A program made the position numbers and the translations under genes. The notes under the pieces are model-generated. The model saw only the letters and a list, made by a program, of their open reading frames with translations, did not search any database and was not told where the DNA came from. A stretch of 58,841 nucleotides of DNA from contig SVMI01000011.1 in assembly GCA_015067495.1 (NCBI GenBank), forward strand, positions 1 to 58,841, read 5' to 3'. The DNA is from Oscillospiraceae bacterium. GTDB taxonomy: Bacteria > Bacillota > Clostridia > Oscillospirales > Oscillospiraceae. Every line of letters starts with the position of its first letter. The stretch's first letter is position 1. Positions 1 through 7,542 of the stretch are shown here, piece after piece.

Positions 1-2
1 AT

Positions 3-308
3 GCTGCAGGCCCCGGACAGGCTCTGGATGAAGCCACCCGGGAACAGATCGCAGCCATTACGAGCAAGACAGATATGAAAATCCTGGTCACACTGTCGTG
101 TACCATGTGTCCCGATCTGGTGATCGCTGCCCAACGGATTGCTGCTCAAAAACCAAATGTGACGGCTCATGTGTATGATATCCGTCATTTTGAAGAACTC
201 AAAAACCGATATAATGTGATGAGTGTACCGTGCATGATCGTAAACGAGGATAAGGTGTTTTTTGGGAAAAAGAATATATCACAGATTCTTGAGGTCCTTC
301 TTAAGTAA
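3..308 (+). CDS. C-terminal fragment of an AhpF-like thioredoxin-fold flavoprotein (5' truncated by window)
   Basis: The frame is open from the window edge, so only the last 101 residues are present. They form a thioredoxin/glutaredoxin-like fold with the redox motif SCTMCPDLV (a CxxC) and the cis-proline segment VMSVPCMIVN, closely resembling the N-terminal domain of AhpF, which passes electrons from a flavin centre to a peroxiredoxin. Here the domain ends the protein. In Clostridia this arrangement occurs in thioredoxin-reductase-like proteins carrying the AhpF domain at the C-terminus, so a role in peroxide or disulfide reduction is inferred. The internal ATG at 75 lacks a ribosome binding site and lies inside the domain, so it is not the true start. 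Confidence 0.75.
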   Translation, partial: AAGPGQALDEATREQIAAITSKTDMKILVTLSCTMCPDLVIAAQRIAAQKPNVTAHVYDIRHFEELKNRYNVMSVPCMIVNEDKVFFGKKNISQILEVLLK

Positions 309-328
309 TCAATATACAATGAACGGCA

Positions 329-360
329 AACACCCCGCCTTCGAGCAAAGGCGGGGTGTT
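329..360 (+). terminator. Intrinsic terminator of the flavoprotein
   Basis: Thirteen base-pair perfect stem (AACACCCCGCCTT with its complement), 6-nt loop. The following T-tract is weak (GTCATAGG), so termination may be incomplete. Confidence 0.7.
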
Positions 361-667
361 GTCATAGGTGTTGTTTCACTTTTTACATACACCTTTTTGA
401 CAATGGCCTCCTTCAAAGTGCCTTTACAGAGTGCGGTTAAGGAATAAATGGGGGAGAGTATATAACAGTTTCTTTTATGACCGTTGGTTCGTTCGTTGGT
501 TCCTTTTGGCGTTTTTCAGTTTTTTCGGGATTTTTGACTGTAAAGCCTGACCGAAAATTTTTTGGACGCTGTAAAAATAATGGAATTAAATAACGTCCAT
601 TACTTCAAATAATGTTTTGAACGGGATTTTTGGAAGGTAATAAGTAAGAAGTAATAGGTAATAAGTA
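361..667. other. AT-rich intergenic stretch, no gene seen
   Basis: No credible coding frame on either strand. The only structure seen is at its right end: the 11-mer GGTAATAAGTA occurs at 636-646 and 657-667, exactly 21 bp apart, and abuts the -35 element of the next promoter. The rest is low-complexity and T/A rich. Confidence 0.5.
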
Positions 668-696
668 TTGCGGCATTTCTGCTTTTATGCTATAAT
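668..696 (+). promoter_or_regulatory. Sigma-A promoter of the HAD phosphatase gene
   Basis: TTGCGG (668-673), 17-bp spacer, TATAAT (691-696) preceded by TGC, an extended -10. Two direct copies of GGTAATAAGTA lie immediately upstream. Confidence 0.7.
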
Positions 697-723
697 ACAC
701 CTAAGGCGGTGATTTTTACAAAT

Positions 724-1377
724 ATGAAAGCGGCAATTTTTGACATGGACGGAACATTGGTTGATTCACTAATGCTTTGGGATGTGCTTTGGTCAACCTT
801 TGGTGATAAATATTTGAATGATAGATCCTTTTCTCCAAGTGTTGAGGATGATAAAAAAGTACGCACACTTACTTTGAAAGACGCAATGTATCTAATTCAT
901 AAGAATTACAAACTTGGCGAAAGCGGAGAAGAATTGCTGTCTCTTGCAAACAGCATTATGATTGATTTTTATGCCAACAGAGTTGAATTAAAAGACGGTG
1001 TGAGGGCGTTTTTAGAACATTGTAAAAATAACGGAGTCAAAATGTGTATTGCATCGGCAACCGCACCGGAACTAATTGATGTGGCATTAGAACATTGTGA
1101 TATTGGAAAATATTTTTTGAAGGTGTTTTCTTGCGGTACCATAGGTAAAGGTAAGGACGAGCCGGATGTTTTTTTACAAGCAGCCGAGTTTTTGGGTGCT
1201 GAAATAAAAGACACATGGGTGTTTGAAGATTCACTTACCGCTATTGAGACCGCCGCAAAGATCGGCATGCCTACGGTAGGCATATATGATAAATTTAATT
1301 ACGGACAGGATAAAATAAAAGAAATTGCAACAGAATATATCAATTCGACAGAAACGATTCTAAAATTGATAAAATAA
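724..1377 (+). CDS. HAD-superfamily hydrolase (subfamily IA, phosphoglucomutase/phosphatase-like)
   Basis: A 217-residue protein opening with the HAD nucleophile motif FDMDGTLVDS (motif I), then CIASATAP (motif II, Ser/Thr), a Lys near KGKDEPD (motif III) and VFEDSLTAIETA (motif IV, acidic metal ligands), with a helical cap between motifs I and II. Such enzymes hydrolyse phosphate esters of sugars or nucleotides, or isomerise sugar phosphates, in the cytosol; the substrate cannot be read from sequence. ATG 724 is preferred because the family starts directly with the first beta strand and an AAGGCGGTGAT Shine-Dalgarno-like stretch precedes it. A GTG at 709 would add five residues. The gene is AT-rich compared with its right-hand neighbours and stands alone between a promoter and a strong terminator. 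Confidence 0.85.
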   Translation: MKAAIFDMDGTLVDSLMLWDVLWSTFGDKYLNDRSFSPSVEDDKKVRTLTLKDAMYLIHKNYKLGESGEELLSLANSIMIDFYANRVELKDGVRAFLEHCKNNGVKMCIASATAPELIDVALEHCDIGKYFLKVFSCGTIGKGKDEPDVFLQAAEFLGAEIKDTWVFEDSLTAIETAAKIGMPTVGIYDKFNYGQDKIKEIATEYINSTETILKLIK

Positions 1378-1422
1378 TAAAGAAAATCAGGTTTTTAGAT
1401 CAGTTCTTTTTCGGACACGAGA

Positions 1423-1466
1423 GCCAATAAAAAAGGACATCCAGTTGGATGTCCTTTTTTATTGGC
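1423..1466. terminator. Very long bidirectional intrinsic terminator
   Basis: A 21-bp perfect stem with only a 2-nt loop, containing A6 on one arm and T6 on the other, between the HAD gene and the next promoter. Confidence 0.85.
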
Positions 1467-1488
1467 TTCTGATCAAAACGGATGGAGA

Positions 1489-1516
1489 TTGACATCCGGG
1501 AGGCTTGTGATATAAT
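1489..1516 (+). promoter_or_regulatory. Consensus sigma-A promoter of the PHP operon
   Basis: TTGACA (1489-1494), 16-bp spacer, TATAAT (1511-1516): both hexamers perfect. Confidence 0.85.
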
Positions 1517-1545
1517 GAGCGCATACCAACGCAGGAGGAAAGGAG

Positions 1546-2535
1546 ATGCGGAAAATGGCTCTTGATACACAGATCTATGCCAGCCTCCATGCCCATTCCA
1601 CCCATTCTGATGGCGTTTATTCCCCTGAAGAGTTGGTGCAGGTTGGCTTTGATGAGGGCTACAGAGCTTTGGTTCTGACCGATCATGATACCGTGACGGG
1701 TACTGAAGAGATGATGCTGGCATGCGAGAAAAAGGGGATGGAATGCATGCTTGGCATAGAGTTTACGACGAATTTTTGGGCGTGTGAATACGGATTTCAT
1801 GTGACCGCCTTTCATTTTGATCCTGCGTATCCTCCAATGAAGGAGTATCTTGACCGGCTGTCCCAAAAGGAGACGGATCAGACCAAGGTTCTGTTTGAGA
1901 GAGGCTTGGAGATCGGATATATCAAGGGGATCACATGGGAAGAGGTGCTTGCGTATAATCATGGCATCACATGGCTTTGCAATGAGCATGTATTCCGTGC
2001 GATGAAGGCAAAGCAGCTGGTCACCGATCTCGACTATCGCGAATTTTTTGACACCTGCTACGGAAAATACCGGGCGCAGGTGCCTGCCAAGATCCAATTT
2101 ATGGACACAGATCAGTTGATTGATTTTGTGCATCAGGCAGGAGGTATTGCCATCGCAGCACATCCTGTCGGCATTTATGGGGGACTGGAGTTCGTCCCCA
2201 ACCTTGTGGAATACGGCATTGATGGCATTGAGGTCTGGCACGGAATGCTTACGGGAAAGCAGCGTCGACAGGCATTGGCTCTGGCAAGAGAGTATGATCT
2301 TTACGTTTCGGGCGGTGCCGATCATGAGGGATTATTGGGAGGGCAGTACGGGCGCTTCCAGAATCCACAGGAAAGCAAGTTTTATTTCCCGCCGTTGTCG
2401 TTGGGTACTACGCAATATTTCTATGAGGAGATCCGGGACAAACAGAAAAAACCGAACCGCAAGCAGATTATGACGCGGATGCTTGAAGACGAATCGTTAT
2501 GGATTACCAACGGCGGGATCTTAGACCAGCCGTGA
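1546..2535 (+). CDS. PHP-domain phosphoesterase
   Basis: A 329-residue protein with an N-terminal PHP domain: HAHSTHSDG (motif I metal ligands, residues about 15-23), LTDHDTV (motif II), an internal catalytic Glu region (GIEFTT), AAHPVG (motif III) and GGADHEG (motif IV). The family forms a trinuclear metal site and hydrolyses phosphoesters; relatives such as the YciV/RNase AM group act on 3',5'-nucleoside bisphosphates or short RNA, and histidinol phosphatases are another branch. The exact substrate is unknown. AGGAGG lies 7 nt before the chosen ATG. It is the first gene of a probable operon with the kinase-like and esterase genes that follow at short spacing on the same strand. Confidence 0.88.
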   Translation: MRKMALDTQIYASLHAHSTHSDGVYSPEELVQVGFDEGYRALVLTDHDTVTGTEEMMLACEKKGMECMLGIEFTTNFWACEYGFHVTAFHFDPAYPPMKEYLDRLSQKETDQTKVLFERGLEIGYIKGITWEEVLAYNHGITWLCNEHVFRAMKAKQLVTDLDYREFFDTCYGKYRAQVPAKIQFMDTDQLIDFVHQAGGIAIAAHPVGIYGGLEFVPNLVEYGIDGIEVWHGMLTGKQRRQALALAREYDLYVSGGADHEGLLGGQYGRFQNPQESKFYFPPLSLGTTQYFYEEIRDKQKKPNRKQIMTRMLEDESLWITNGGILDQP

Positions 2536-2577
2536 TCAAAGTGGGGTGCGGCTCGGTGGTTTCGGGGAGGTATACCG

Positions 2578-3318
2578 ATGCAAGTATTTACAATGGAAAT
2601 TGCCGGCTTGGTCGTGTCTGTGCAGCCGCTGTTTCAAAGCACAAGGGAATATTGCCGGGCATACCTGACCGAAAAAGCACCTGAGTTTTTCGTAGAGGTG
2701 ACTGCGGAGGAGCTTGCTTTTCAGCAGCAGCTTCTGGATGTGGAGGCGATGGAAGAAGGCTTGAAGCGCCGGGAATTTACAGACCCCTTTCTGGAGCGCG
2801 CAACCATTCAGCGCCGTGTTGCGGATCAGCTTTTGAACAAGAATACATTACTGCTGCATGGCAGCACCATCGCTGTTGACGGCAAAGCTTACCTCTTCAC
2901 CGCTCCCTGCGGAACGGGAAAATCCACCCACACCCGTCTATGGCGCGAGGTGTTCGGTGACCGGGCAGTGATGGTCAATGACGACAAGCCTTTTTTGCAG
3001 ATCACATCCAAGGGCGTATTTGCCTATGGCTCGCCTTGGAGCGGCAAACACGGACTGGCAAGCAATGTCTGTTTCCCGCTGCAAGGGATCTGCTCTTTGC
3101 ATCGGGGCGTTGAAAATGAAATTCATCCGGCGATGCCGGAGCAGCTTTTGACGCTGCTGCGCCATCAGGCACACGTGCCGGAAGAGGCGTCTCTGCGGCA
3201 GAAAGCCGAGGCTTTGGTTGAGAAATTGGCGCAATCCGTTCCCCTTTGGGAGCTGTTTTGCAATAAGGAGCCGGATGCCGCGCTGCTTTCCCACCATGCC
3301 ATGAGTGGTGATCAATAA
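2578..3318 (+). CDS. HPr-kinase/PEPCK-like P-loop protein
   Basis: A 246-residue protein with a P-loop (APCGTGKST, residues 109-117) followed by THTRLW, and the acidic NDDKP segment typical of the HPr kinase/phosphorylase and PEP-carboxykinase-like fold. In Clostridia such single-domain proteins often sit in peptide-modification or carbohydrate clusters; no PqqD or radical-SAM partner is seen here. The phosphorylated substrate is unknown. GGGAGG lies 7 nt before the ATG, 42 nt after the PHP gene, so the two are likely co-transcribed. It is not full-length HprK, since the N-terminal domain typical of HprK is absent. Confidence 0.75.
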   Translation: MQVFTMEIAGLVVSVQPLFQSTREYCRAYLTEKAPEFFVEVTAEELAFQQQLLDVEAMEEGLKRREFTDPFLERATIQRRVADQLLNKNTLLLHGSTIAVDGKAYLFTAPCGTGKSTHTRLWREVFGDRAVMVNDDKPFLQITSKGVFAYGSPWSGKHGLASNVCFPLQGICSLHRGVENEIHPAMPEQLLTLLRHQAHVPEEASLRQKAEALVEKLAQSVPLWELFCNKEPDAALLSHHAMSGDQ

Positions 3319-3330
3319 GGGGGGATCCTG

Positions 3331-4299
3331 ATGAATAAGTTTATCCGTACCCTTTGTCTGTTGCTTGTTATGTGCTTTTGCACCGCTTCCTGTGGGAATG
3401 AAATCACAGATCCAGCGGCAACGGATGAGACCGTTGTCATGGAAATGAACACCGACTTTCGTCTTTCGGAAACGCTCCCCCGGGGTGATGGGCAGCAGGT
3501 GAAGGTGATTTTGCTGTTGGGGCAAAGCAATGCCAGCGGCAGCTCCATTGTCAGTTACCTTGAAAAAAATTCCACCCCGGAGGATTTTTCAAAATACAGC
3601 GCGGGCTATCCATCTGTCCTGATGAATTACTGCATCGATGACCATAATGTCTGCTCCGAGGGGGAATATGTGAAGGTCGATCTGACCTGCGGTGCGGCAG
3701 AAGGCTTTTTCGGGCCGGAGGTTGGCATGGCAGATGTCCTTTCGGAAGCCTATCCCGACGAAAGGATCTTGATCCTGAAATACACCATGTCCGGCTATTC
3801 GCTGCACCATCACTGGCTGTGTGCCGGAGAGCGTGGCTCGATTTATAATGCTTTCCGCATCTTCATCGAGGAAAATATGGAGCATCTCGGGAATTTGGGG
3901 TACGATGCGCGCATTGGTGCGATCTGCTGGATGCAGGGGGAATCGGACACCTCCGAGTTTAAGGCAGAACGCTATTATGACAATCAGTGTGCGTTTGTGT
4001 CCTATTTGCGCCATGATCTTGCTCCCTATGCCGAGGAAGGCGGCATCTATTTCATCGATGCCGGCATTTCAAATGGCCCTTACTGCGAGCCGGGTTATCC
4101 CGCTGTCAATGAGGCAAAGCGCCGTTTTTCGGAGCTTTCTTCGCTGAATCTGTATTTTTCCACCATCGATGCCGGGTTGGTCACCGTCAACGAGCCGGAA
4201 GGCGACCCGGATTGGGGTCATTACGATGCGCTGTGCGAGTTGGAGCTGGGGCGGCTCTTTGCACGATATGTGATCGAAAGCTACCAAGGAAGAGAATAA
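3331..4299 (+). CDS. SASA-type (CE6-like) carbohydrate esterase lipoprotein
   Basis: A 322-residue lipoprotein precursor: a hydrophobic signal followed by the lipobox-like CTASC with the lipid-modified Cys at residue 21. The SGNH/SASA fold is marked by LLGQSNASG (nucleophile Ser), CWMQGESDT (oxyanion block) and DWGHYDA (catalytic Asp/His). Such enzymes remove O-acetyl groups from sialic acids or xylan. It would act at the outer face of the membrane. It follows the kinase-like gene by 12 nt with a GGGGGGAT ribosome binding site, the last gene of the operon. The acyl substrate is not determinable from sequence. Confidence 0.82.
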   Translation: MNKFIRTLCLLLVMCFCTASCGNEITDPAATDETVVMEMNTDFRLSETLPRGDGQQVKVILLLGQSNASGSSIVSYLEKNSTPEDFSKYSAGYPSVLMNYCIDDHNVCSEGEYVKVDLTCGAAEGFFGPEVGMADVLSEAYPDERILILKYTMSGYSLHHHWLCAGERGSIYNAFRIFIEENMEHLGNLGYDARIGAICWMQGESDTSEFKAERYYDNQCAFVSYLRHDLAPYAEEGGIYFIDAGISNGPYCEPGYPAVNEAKRRFSELSSLNLYFSTIDAGLVTVNEPEGDPDWGHYDALCELELGRLFARYVIESYQGRE

Positions 4300-4302
4300 A
4301 GG

Positions 4303-4329
4303 AACACCTCCGGCTCAGCCGGAGGTGTT
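4303..4329. terminator. Bidirectional terminator between convergent genes
   Basis: Twelve-bp stem AACACCTCCGGC with loop TCA, then a T-run on the plus strand. The loop is the TGA stop codon of the convergent LysR gene, so its last codons form one arm of the hairpin. Confidence 0.85.
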
Positions 4330-5184
4330 TTTCACAAATTGGATCAGGCGCAGCATATCGTCGGACAGATAGTCACTTTGCTTCCATACAAGGCTGACCT
4401 TTGTGCGCATGGGCGGGTCGAGAGGAATGCCCACAAGGTTTTCTGTTCCGTCCGGCAGAAATTGAAAAACGAAGCTGATTGCAAGACCGCTCGCAACCAT
4501 GCTCTGCACGGTGGAAACCTGCGCCGTGTGCATCAGCACATTTGGCGTGATTCCACTTTGATGAAAACGATCGAGGATGCGGCCGGTATGGAAAAAGCTG
4601 TTCTGAAACAGCACCAGCTTCTCATTCCGAAGATCCTCGATGCAAGCGCAGCTCCTATGCGCAAGGGGATGCTCTTTGCCCACACAGCAAGCGATGTCCA
4701 TTTCTGCCAGCAGTTGAGAAGCCAATCCGCTCTCAAGCACCCCATCATGGGGCAGAAAAGCCATGTGGATTCGGTTTTCTTCAAACATGTTCACAAGAGT
4801 GCTGCGGTCGCCTTCGATGATATTGACCTTCAGATAGGGGTATTGACGGAAAAAATCGCCGAACAAAGTCGGAAGCAGAAACGCGCTGATCATGGGAGGT
4901 ACACCCAGATTCAGCACCTTGGTGTCGCGCAATTCCCGCATTCGTTTGGCAGTGTTGTCCGCCTCCTGCAGCAGGGCAGTGGTATGCCTCAGAAGCACCG
5001 CGCCTTCCTTGGTGAGCATCAGCCGTTTGTTTTGCCGTGTAAAAAGTGCAACACCGAACTCGTCCTCCAGCTTGCTGATGGCAGTGGAAACGGAGGGTTG
5101 CGAGATGTTAAGTGCCCTTGCAGCTCTGCTGATGCTGCTAAACTGGCATGCTGCCTGAAAATATCGCAGTTGATCCAGAGTCAT
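4315..5184 (-). CDS. LysR-family transcriptional regulator
   Basis: A 289-residue LysR regulator: N-terminal winged helix-turn-helix (residues 1-60, with FSSISRAARALNISQPSVS as the recognition region) and a periplasmic-binding-like effector domain from about residue 90. It is divergent from the tartrate/malate-type dehydrogenase with about 117 bp between the starts, the classic layout in which a LysR protein controls its neighbour and itself. The E. coli DmlR-DmlA pair has the same arrangement, so a 2-hydroxy-dicarboxylate effector is inferred. Confidence 0.9.
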   Translation of the reverse strand: MTLDQLRYFQAACQFSSISRAARALNISQPSVSTAISKLEDEFGVALFTRQNKRLMLTKEGAVLLRHTTALLQEADNTAKRMRELRDTKVLNLGVPPMISAFLLPTLFGDFFRQYPYLKVNIIEGDRSTLVNMFEENRIHMAFLPHDGVLESGLASQLLAEMDIACCVGKEHPLAHRSCACIEDLRNEKLVLFQNSFFHTGRILDRFHQSGITPNVLMHTAQVSTVQSMVASGLAISFVFQFLPDGTENLVGIPLDPPMRTKVSLVWKQSDYLSDDMLRLIQFVKNTSG

Positions 5185-5235
5185 AGAGAACCTCCAAATA
5201 TAAGAAAAAACTATGAAATGAAAAGAAAATGATAT

Positions 5236-5264
5236 TTTACAAATAGATTATACGGGATTATAAT
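5236..5264 (+). promoter_or_regulatory. Sigma-A promoter of the dehydrogenase gene
   Basis: TTTACA (5236-5241), 17-bp spacer, TATAAT (5259-5264), in the divergent LysR/dehydrogenase intergenic region. Confidence 0.75.
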
Positions 5265-5301
5265 GAAAATAACAAGTCTTTTCTTGAAAGGAGACCCTGC
5301 T

Positions 5302-6375
5302 ATGAAAACATACAAAATTGCTGTGATCGCCGGTGACGGCATCGGGCCGGAGGTTATCGACGAGGGCGTCAAGGTGCTGAAAAAGATTGCGCAGCTGGAT
5401 GGCGGCTTTGCTTTTGAGTTTACCCATTTCCCGTGGGGCTGTGATTATTACGCACAGCACGGCGAAATGATGCCCAAGGACGGCATCGAGATCCTATCTG
5501 CCTTTGACGCGATCTTTTTGGGCGCTGTGGGCAAGCCCGGTGTGCCGGATCACATCTCCCTGTGGGATCTGCTCCTGAAGATCCGCAAGAGCTTTGATCA
5601 GTATGTGAATTTACGTCCTGTGAAGCTGCTGAAGGGCGCGCCCTGCCCCCTGAAGGACGTTCGAGAAGAAGATATTGACATGATCTTCGTCCGGGAAAAC
5701 AGCGAAGGCGAGTATGCCGGCAGCGGCAGCTGGCTCTATAAGGGAAAGCCCAATGAGGTGGTCATTCAGGACGGCGTTTTCTCCCGCGTGGGCTGTGAGC
5801 GGATCATCCGCTATGCATTTGAGCTGGCGAAGCAGGAGGGAAAAAGCCTGACGAGCATCAGCAAGGGCAATGCCCTGAATTACTCCATGGTCTTCTGGGA
5901 TCAGATTTTTGCGGAAATCAGCAAGGAGTATCCCGAGGTTGAGACCCACTCCTATCTGGTGGATGCAGCCAGCATGTTCATGATCAAGGATCCCAAGCGG
6001 TTTGAGATCGTGGTGACCTCCAATCTGTTCGGTGACATTCTGACGGATCTCGGCGCGGCGATCGCCGGCGGCATGGGTCTGGCGGCAGGTGCGAATATCA
6101 ATCCTGAGAGAAAGTTCCCCTCCATGTTTGAGCCGATCCACGGCTCTGCGCCGGATATTGCGGGGCAGGGAAAGGCAAACCCCTTGGCGACGGTGTGGTC
6201 TGCCAGCCAGATGCTGGACTTCTTTGGCTATCCCCAGTGGGGCAAGGTGCTGATCGATTGCATCGAGCAGGTGCTTTGTGAGGGCAAGGTGCTGACTGCG
6301 GATCTGGGCGGCAACAGCTCCACCGGTCAGGTAGGCGACGAGATCATCAGCAAGCTGGAAGAGCGGAATTGCTGA
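5302..6375 (+). CDS. Tartrate dehydrogenase / D-malate dehydrogenase (decarboxylating) family
   Basis: A 357-residue beta-decarboxylating dehydrogenase. It starts KIAVIAGDGIGPEV and carries the substrate-loop SLWDLLLKIRKSFDQYVNLRP, the NSEGEY segment, the metal-binding region VTSNLFGDILTDL and the C-terminal FEPIHGSAPDIAG. The SLW and DQYVNLRP details fit the TtuC/DmlA branch (NAD-dependent oxidation of tartrate or D-malate) better than LeuB or isocitrate dehydrogenase. AAAGGAG lies 8 nt upstream of ATG 5302; an in-frame ATG at 5263 overlaps the -10 element and is rejected as start. Regulation by the divergent LysR is likely. Confidence 0.85.
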   Translation: MKTYKIAVIAGDGIGPEVIDEGVKVLKKIAQLDGGFAFEFTHFPWGCDYYAQHGEMMPKDGIEILSAFDAIFLGAVGKPGVPDHISLWDLLLKIRKSFDQYVNLRPVKLLKGAPCPLKDVREEDIDMIFVRENSEGEYAGSGSWLYKGKPNEVVIQDGVFSRVGCERIIRYAFELAKQEGKSLTSISKGNALNYSMVFWDQIFAEISKEYPEVETHSYLVDAASMFMIKDPKRFEIVVTSNLFGDILTDLGAAIAGGMGLAAGANINPERKFPSMFEPIHGSAPDIAGQGKANPLATVWSASQMLDFFGYPQWGKVLIDCIEQVLCEGKVLTADLGGNSSTGQVGDEIISKLEERNC

Positions 6376-6399
6376 TACCGGGGGCGTTCATTTATCTTC

Positions 6400-6428
6400 T
6401 TGCACCTTTCTGCGGAATGTGTTATCAT
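6400..6428 (+). promoter_or_regulatory. Promoter of the TerB-like gene
   Basis: TTGCAC (6400-6405), 17-bp spacer, TATCAT (6423-6428), with TGT just before the -10. Confidence 0.7.
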
Positions 6429-6481
6429 ATACGCAGACTCTGATTTTGCGGATTTACAAACCGAAAGAGAGGAAGAAAATT

Positions 6482-6943
6482 ATGAACAACGTCAGTCAAT
6501 ATACCCAGAGTTTCCGAATGAAATATGAATCCTTTCGCACCGGCTGCGACTCCCTTGAGGAGTTGGGGCTGTGGGATAAGGATGTCCACGGCGAGATGGA
6601 TGTATTTTACGCCAACGACCTTGTCAGTGTGATCATCCGCCTGATCGCCGTGGATGGAAAGATCACCCAGAAGGAAGTGGACTATCTCAACAAGACCTTC
6701 GACTTCGACTACACCCGCGAGGAGCTTTGTGAGGTGTACAGCAACTGCAGGGAGGAGATCGGTCATGCCTTTGATGAGACCTTTGAAAACGGCATCACTT
6801 ACATGCGCCGCATCAATGCAAAGCTGGCGGATGCTTACAAGGAGCTGCTGGCGTTGATTTGCGAGATCGTCATCAAGAGCGACGGCGTGATCGCGGCGGT
6901 TGAGCTGGAGGAAGTCAAGCGGCTTAAGGCACTTTGTGAATAA
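6482..6943 (+). CDS. TerB-like small acidic helical protein
   Basis: A 153-residue, probably cytosolic, mostly helical protein. Two repeats, LIAVDGKITQKEVDYL and EIVIKSDGVIAAVELEEV, match the acidic metal-binding repeat pattern of TerB and DjlA-type domains (A-x-x-DG-x-x-x-x-E). TerB proteins are linked to tellurite resistance, membrane stress and signalling, but the function here is unknown. ATG 6482 is chosen because of the GAGGAAG ribosome binding site and the promoter at 6400-6428, which excludes an upstream ATG at 6419. The next two genes (YbjN-like and giant ATPase-protease) suggest a stress or protein-quality neighbourhood. Confidence 0.65.
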   Translation: MNNVSQYTQSFRMKYESFRTGCDSLEELGLWDKDVHGEMDVFYANDLVSVIIRLIAVDGKITQKEVDYLNKTFDFDYTREELCEVYSNCREEIGHAFDETFENGITYMRRINAKLADAYKELLALICEIVIKSDGVIAAVELEEVKRLKALCE

Positions 6944-6949
6944 CGAAAG

Positions 6950-6978
6950 ACAGCGCAGCAGAGTATCTGCTGCGCTGT
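6950..6978 (+). terminator. Intrinsic terminator of the TerB-like gene
   Basis: Thirteen-bp perfect stem ACAGCGCAGCAGA with 3-nt loop GTA, followed by TACTTTG. Confidence 0.75.
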
Positions 6979-7010
6979 TACTTTGCCTGCGGGACATCTT
7001 GCTGCTTTTG

Positions 7011-7039
7011 TTGACAATAGATGAAAATTGTGTTATAGT
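7011..7039 (+). promoter_or_regulatory. Strong promoter of the YbjN-like gene
   Basis: TTGACA (7011-7016), 17-bp spacer, TATAGT (7034-7039) with TGT extension. Confidence 0.85.
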
Positions 7040-7075
7040 GAAACCATCCTAAAAATACATAAGGAGGATTTCCCT

Positions 7076-7483
7076 ATGCTGAACACCTGCGCAGAACTGT
7101 TTGTAGAAAACCTGAAGTCCAAGAACCTGAACTTTGAGTGCGGCACCACCAAGTCCGGTGATTCCGTGGTCGAATTCCCCTACTCCGGCAAGGTTGCCAA
7201 GATGTTCTTCGGCGGCAATGACGGCGGCTACCTGTCCATCTACGTGGTTTACGAGAGAGTTCCCGAGGACAAGCTCTCCGATGTCATCTTTGCTTGCAAC
7301 GAGCTGAACTGCCGCTACAAGTGGGTCACCTTCTATGTTGACAGCGACAATGATGTCGTCCTGCATGACGATGCGATCCTCTCCGTCTCTAACGCTGCTG
7401 ACGAAGCTTTCGAGCTGCTGGTTCGCATCCTGAAGATCGGCGACGAGGTCAAGCCGGATATTATGCGTGCAATTTACGCCTGA
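7076..7483 (+). CDS. YbjN-like protein (type III secretion chaperone-like fold)
   Basis: A 135-residue protein resembling the YbjN family: an N-terminal helix, beta strands around the GGNDGGYLSIYVVYERVP segment, a helix (LSDVIFACNELN), a strand pair, then a C-terminal helix (AADEAFELLVRILKIG). The fold is shared with small secretion chaperones; YbjN proteins affect stress and motility in enterobacteria. Codon use is strongly biased to CTG, AAG, GCC and TCC with a near-ideal promoter and AAGGAGG, suggesting high expression. A hairpin separates it from the downstream ATPase-protease gene, for which no clear independent promoter is seen, so the two may be linked by read-through. Confidence 0.65.
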   Translation: MLNTCAELFVENLKSKNLNFECGTTKSGDSVVEFPYSGKVAKMFFGGNDGGYLSIYVVYERVPEDKLSDVIFACNELNCRYKWVTFYVDSDNDVVLHDDAILSVSNAADEAFELLVRILKIGDEVKPDIMRAIYA

Positions 7484-7498
7484 TTTTGTGAGGCACGG

Positions 7499-7522
7499 AC
7501 AAAGGGGCTTGCGCCCCTTTGT
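7499..7522 (+). terminator. Terminator or attenuator between YbjN-like and ATPase-protease genes
   Basis: Ten-bp perfect stem ACAAAGGGGC, 4-nt loop, then TTTG. It lies 20 nt upstream of the start codon of the next gene. Confidence 0.7.
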
Positions 7523-7542
7523 TTTGCTATAAGGAGAAAAAT

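Noticed and set aside
262..447. A 61-codon frame after the flavoprotein
   Set aside because: It overlaps the terminator hairpin and has no ribosome binding site or known similarity.
309..667. Possible riboswitch or small RNA in the long leader before the HAD gene
   Set aside because: The promoter lies at its 3' end, so the stretch is upstream of the transcript, and no conserved fold is visible.
5198..5215. A possible LysR box in the divergent intergenic region
   Set aside because: The T-N11-A symmetry is too weak in this AT-rich stretch to call.
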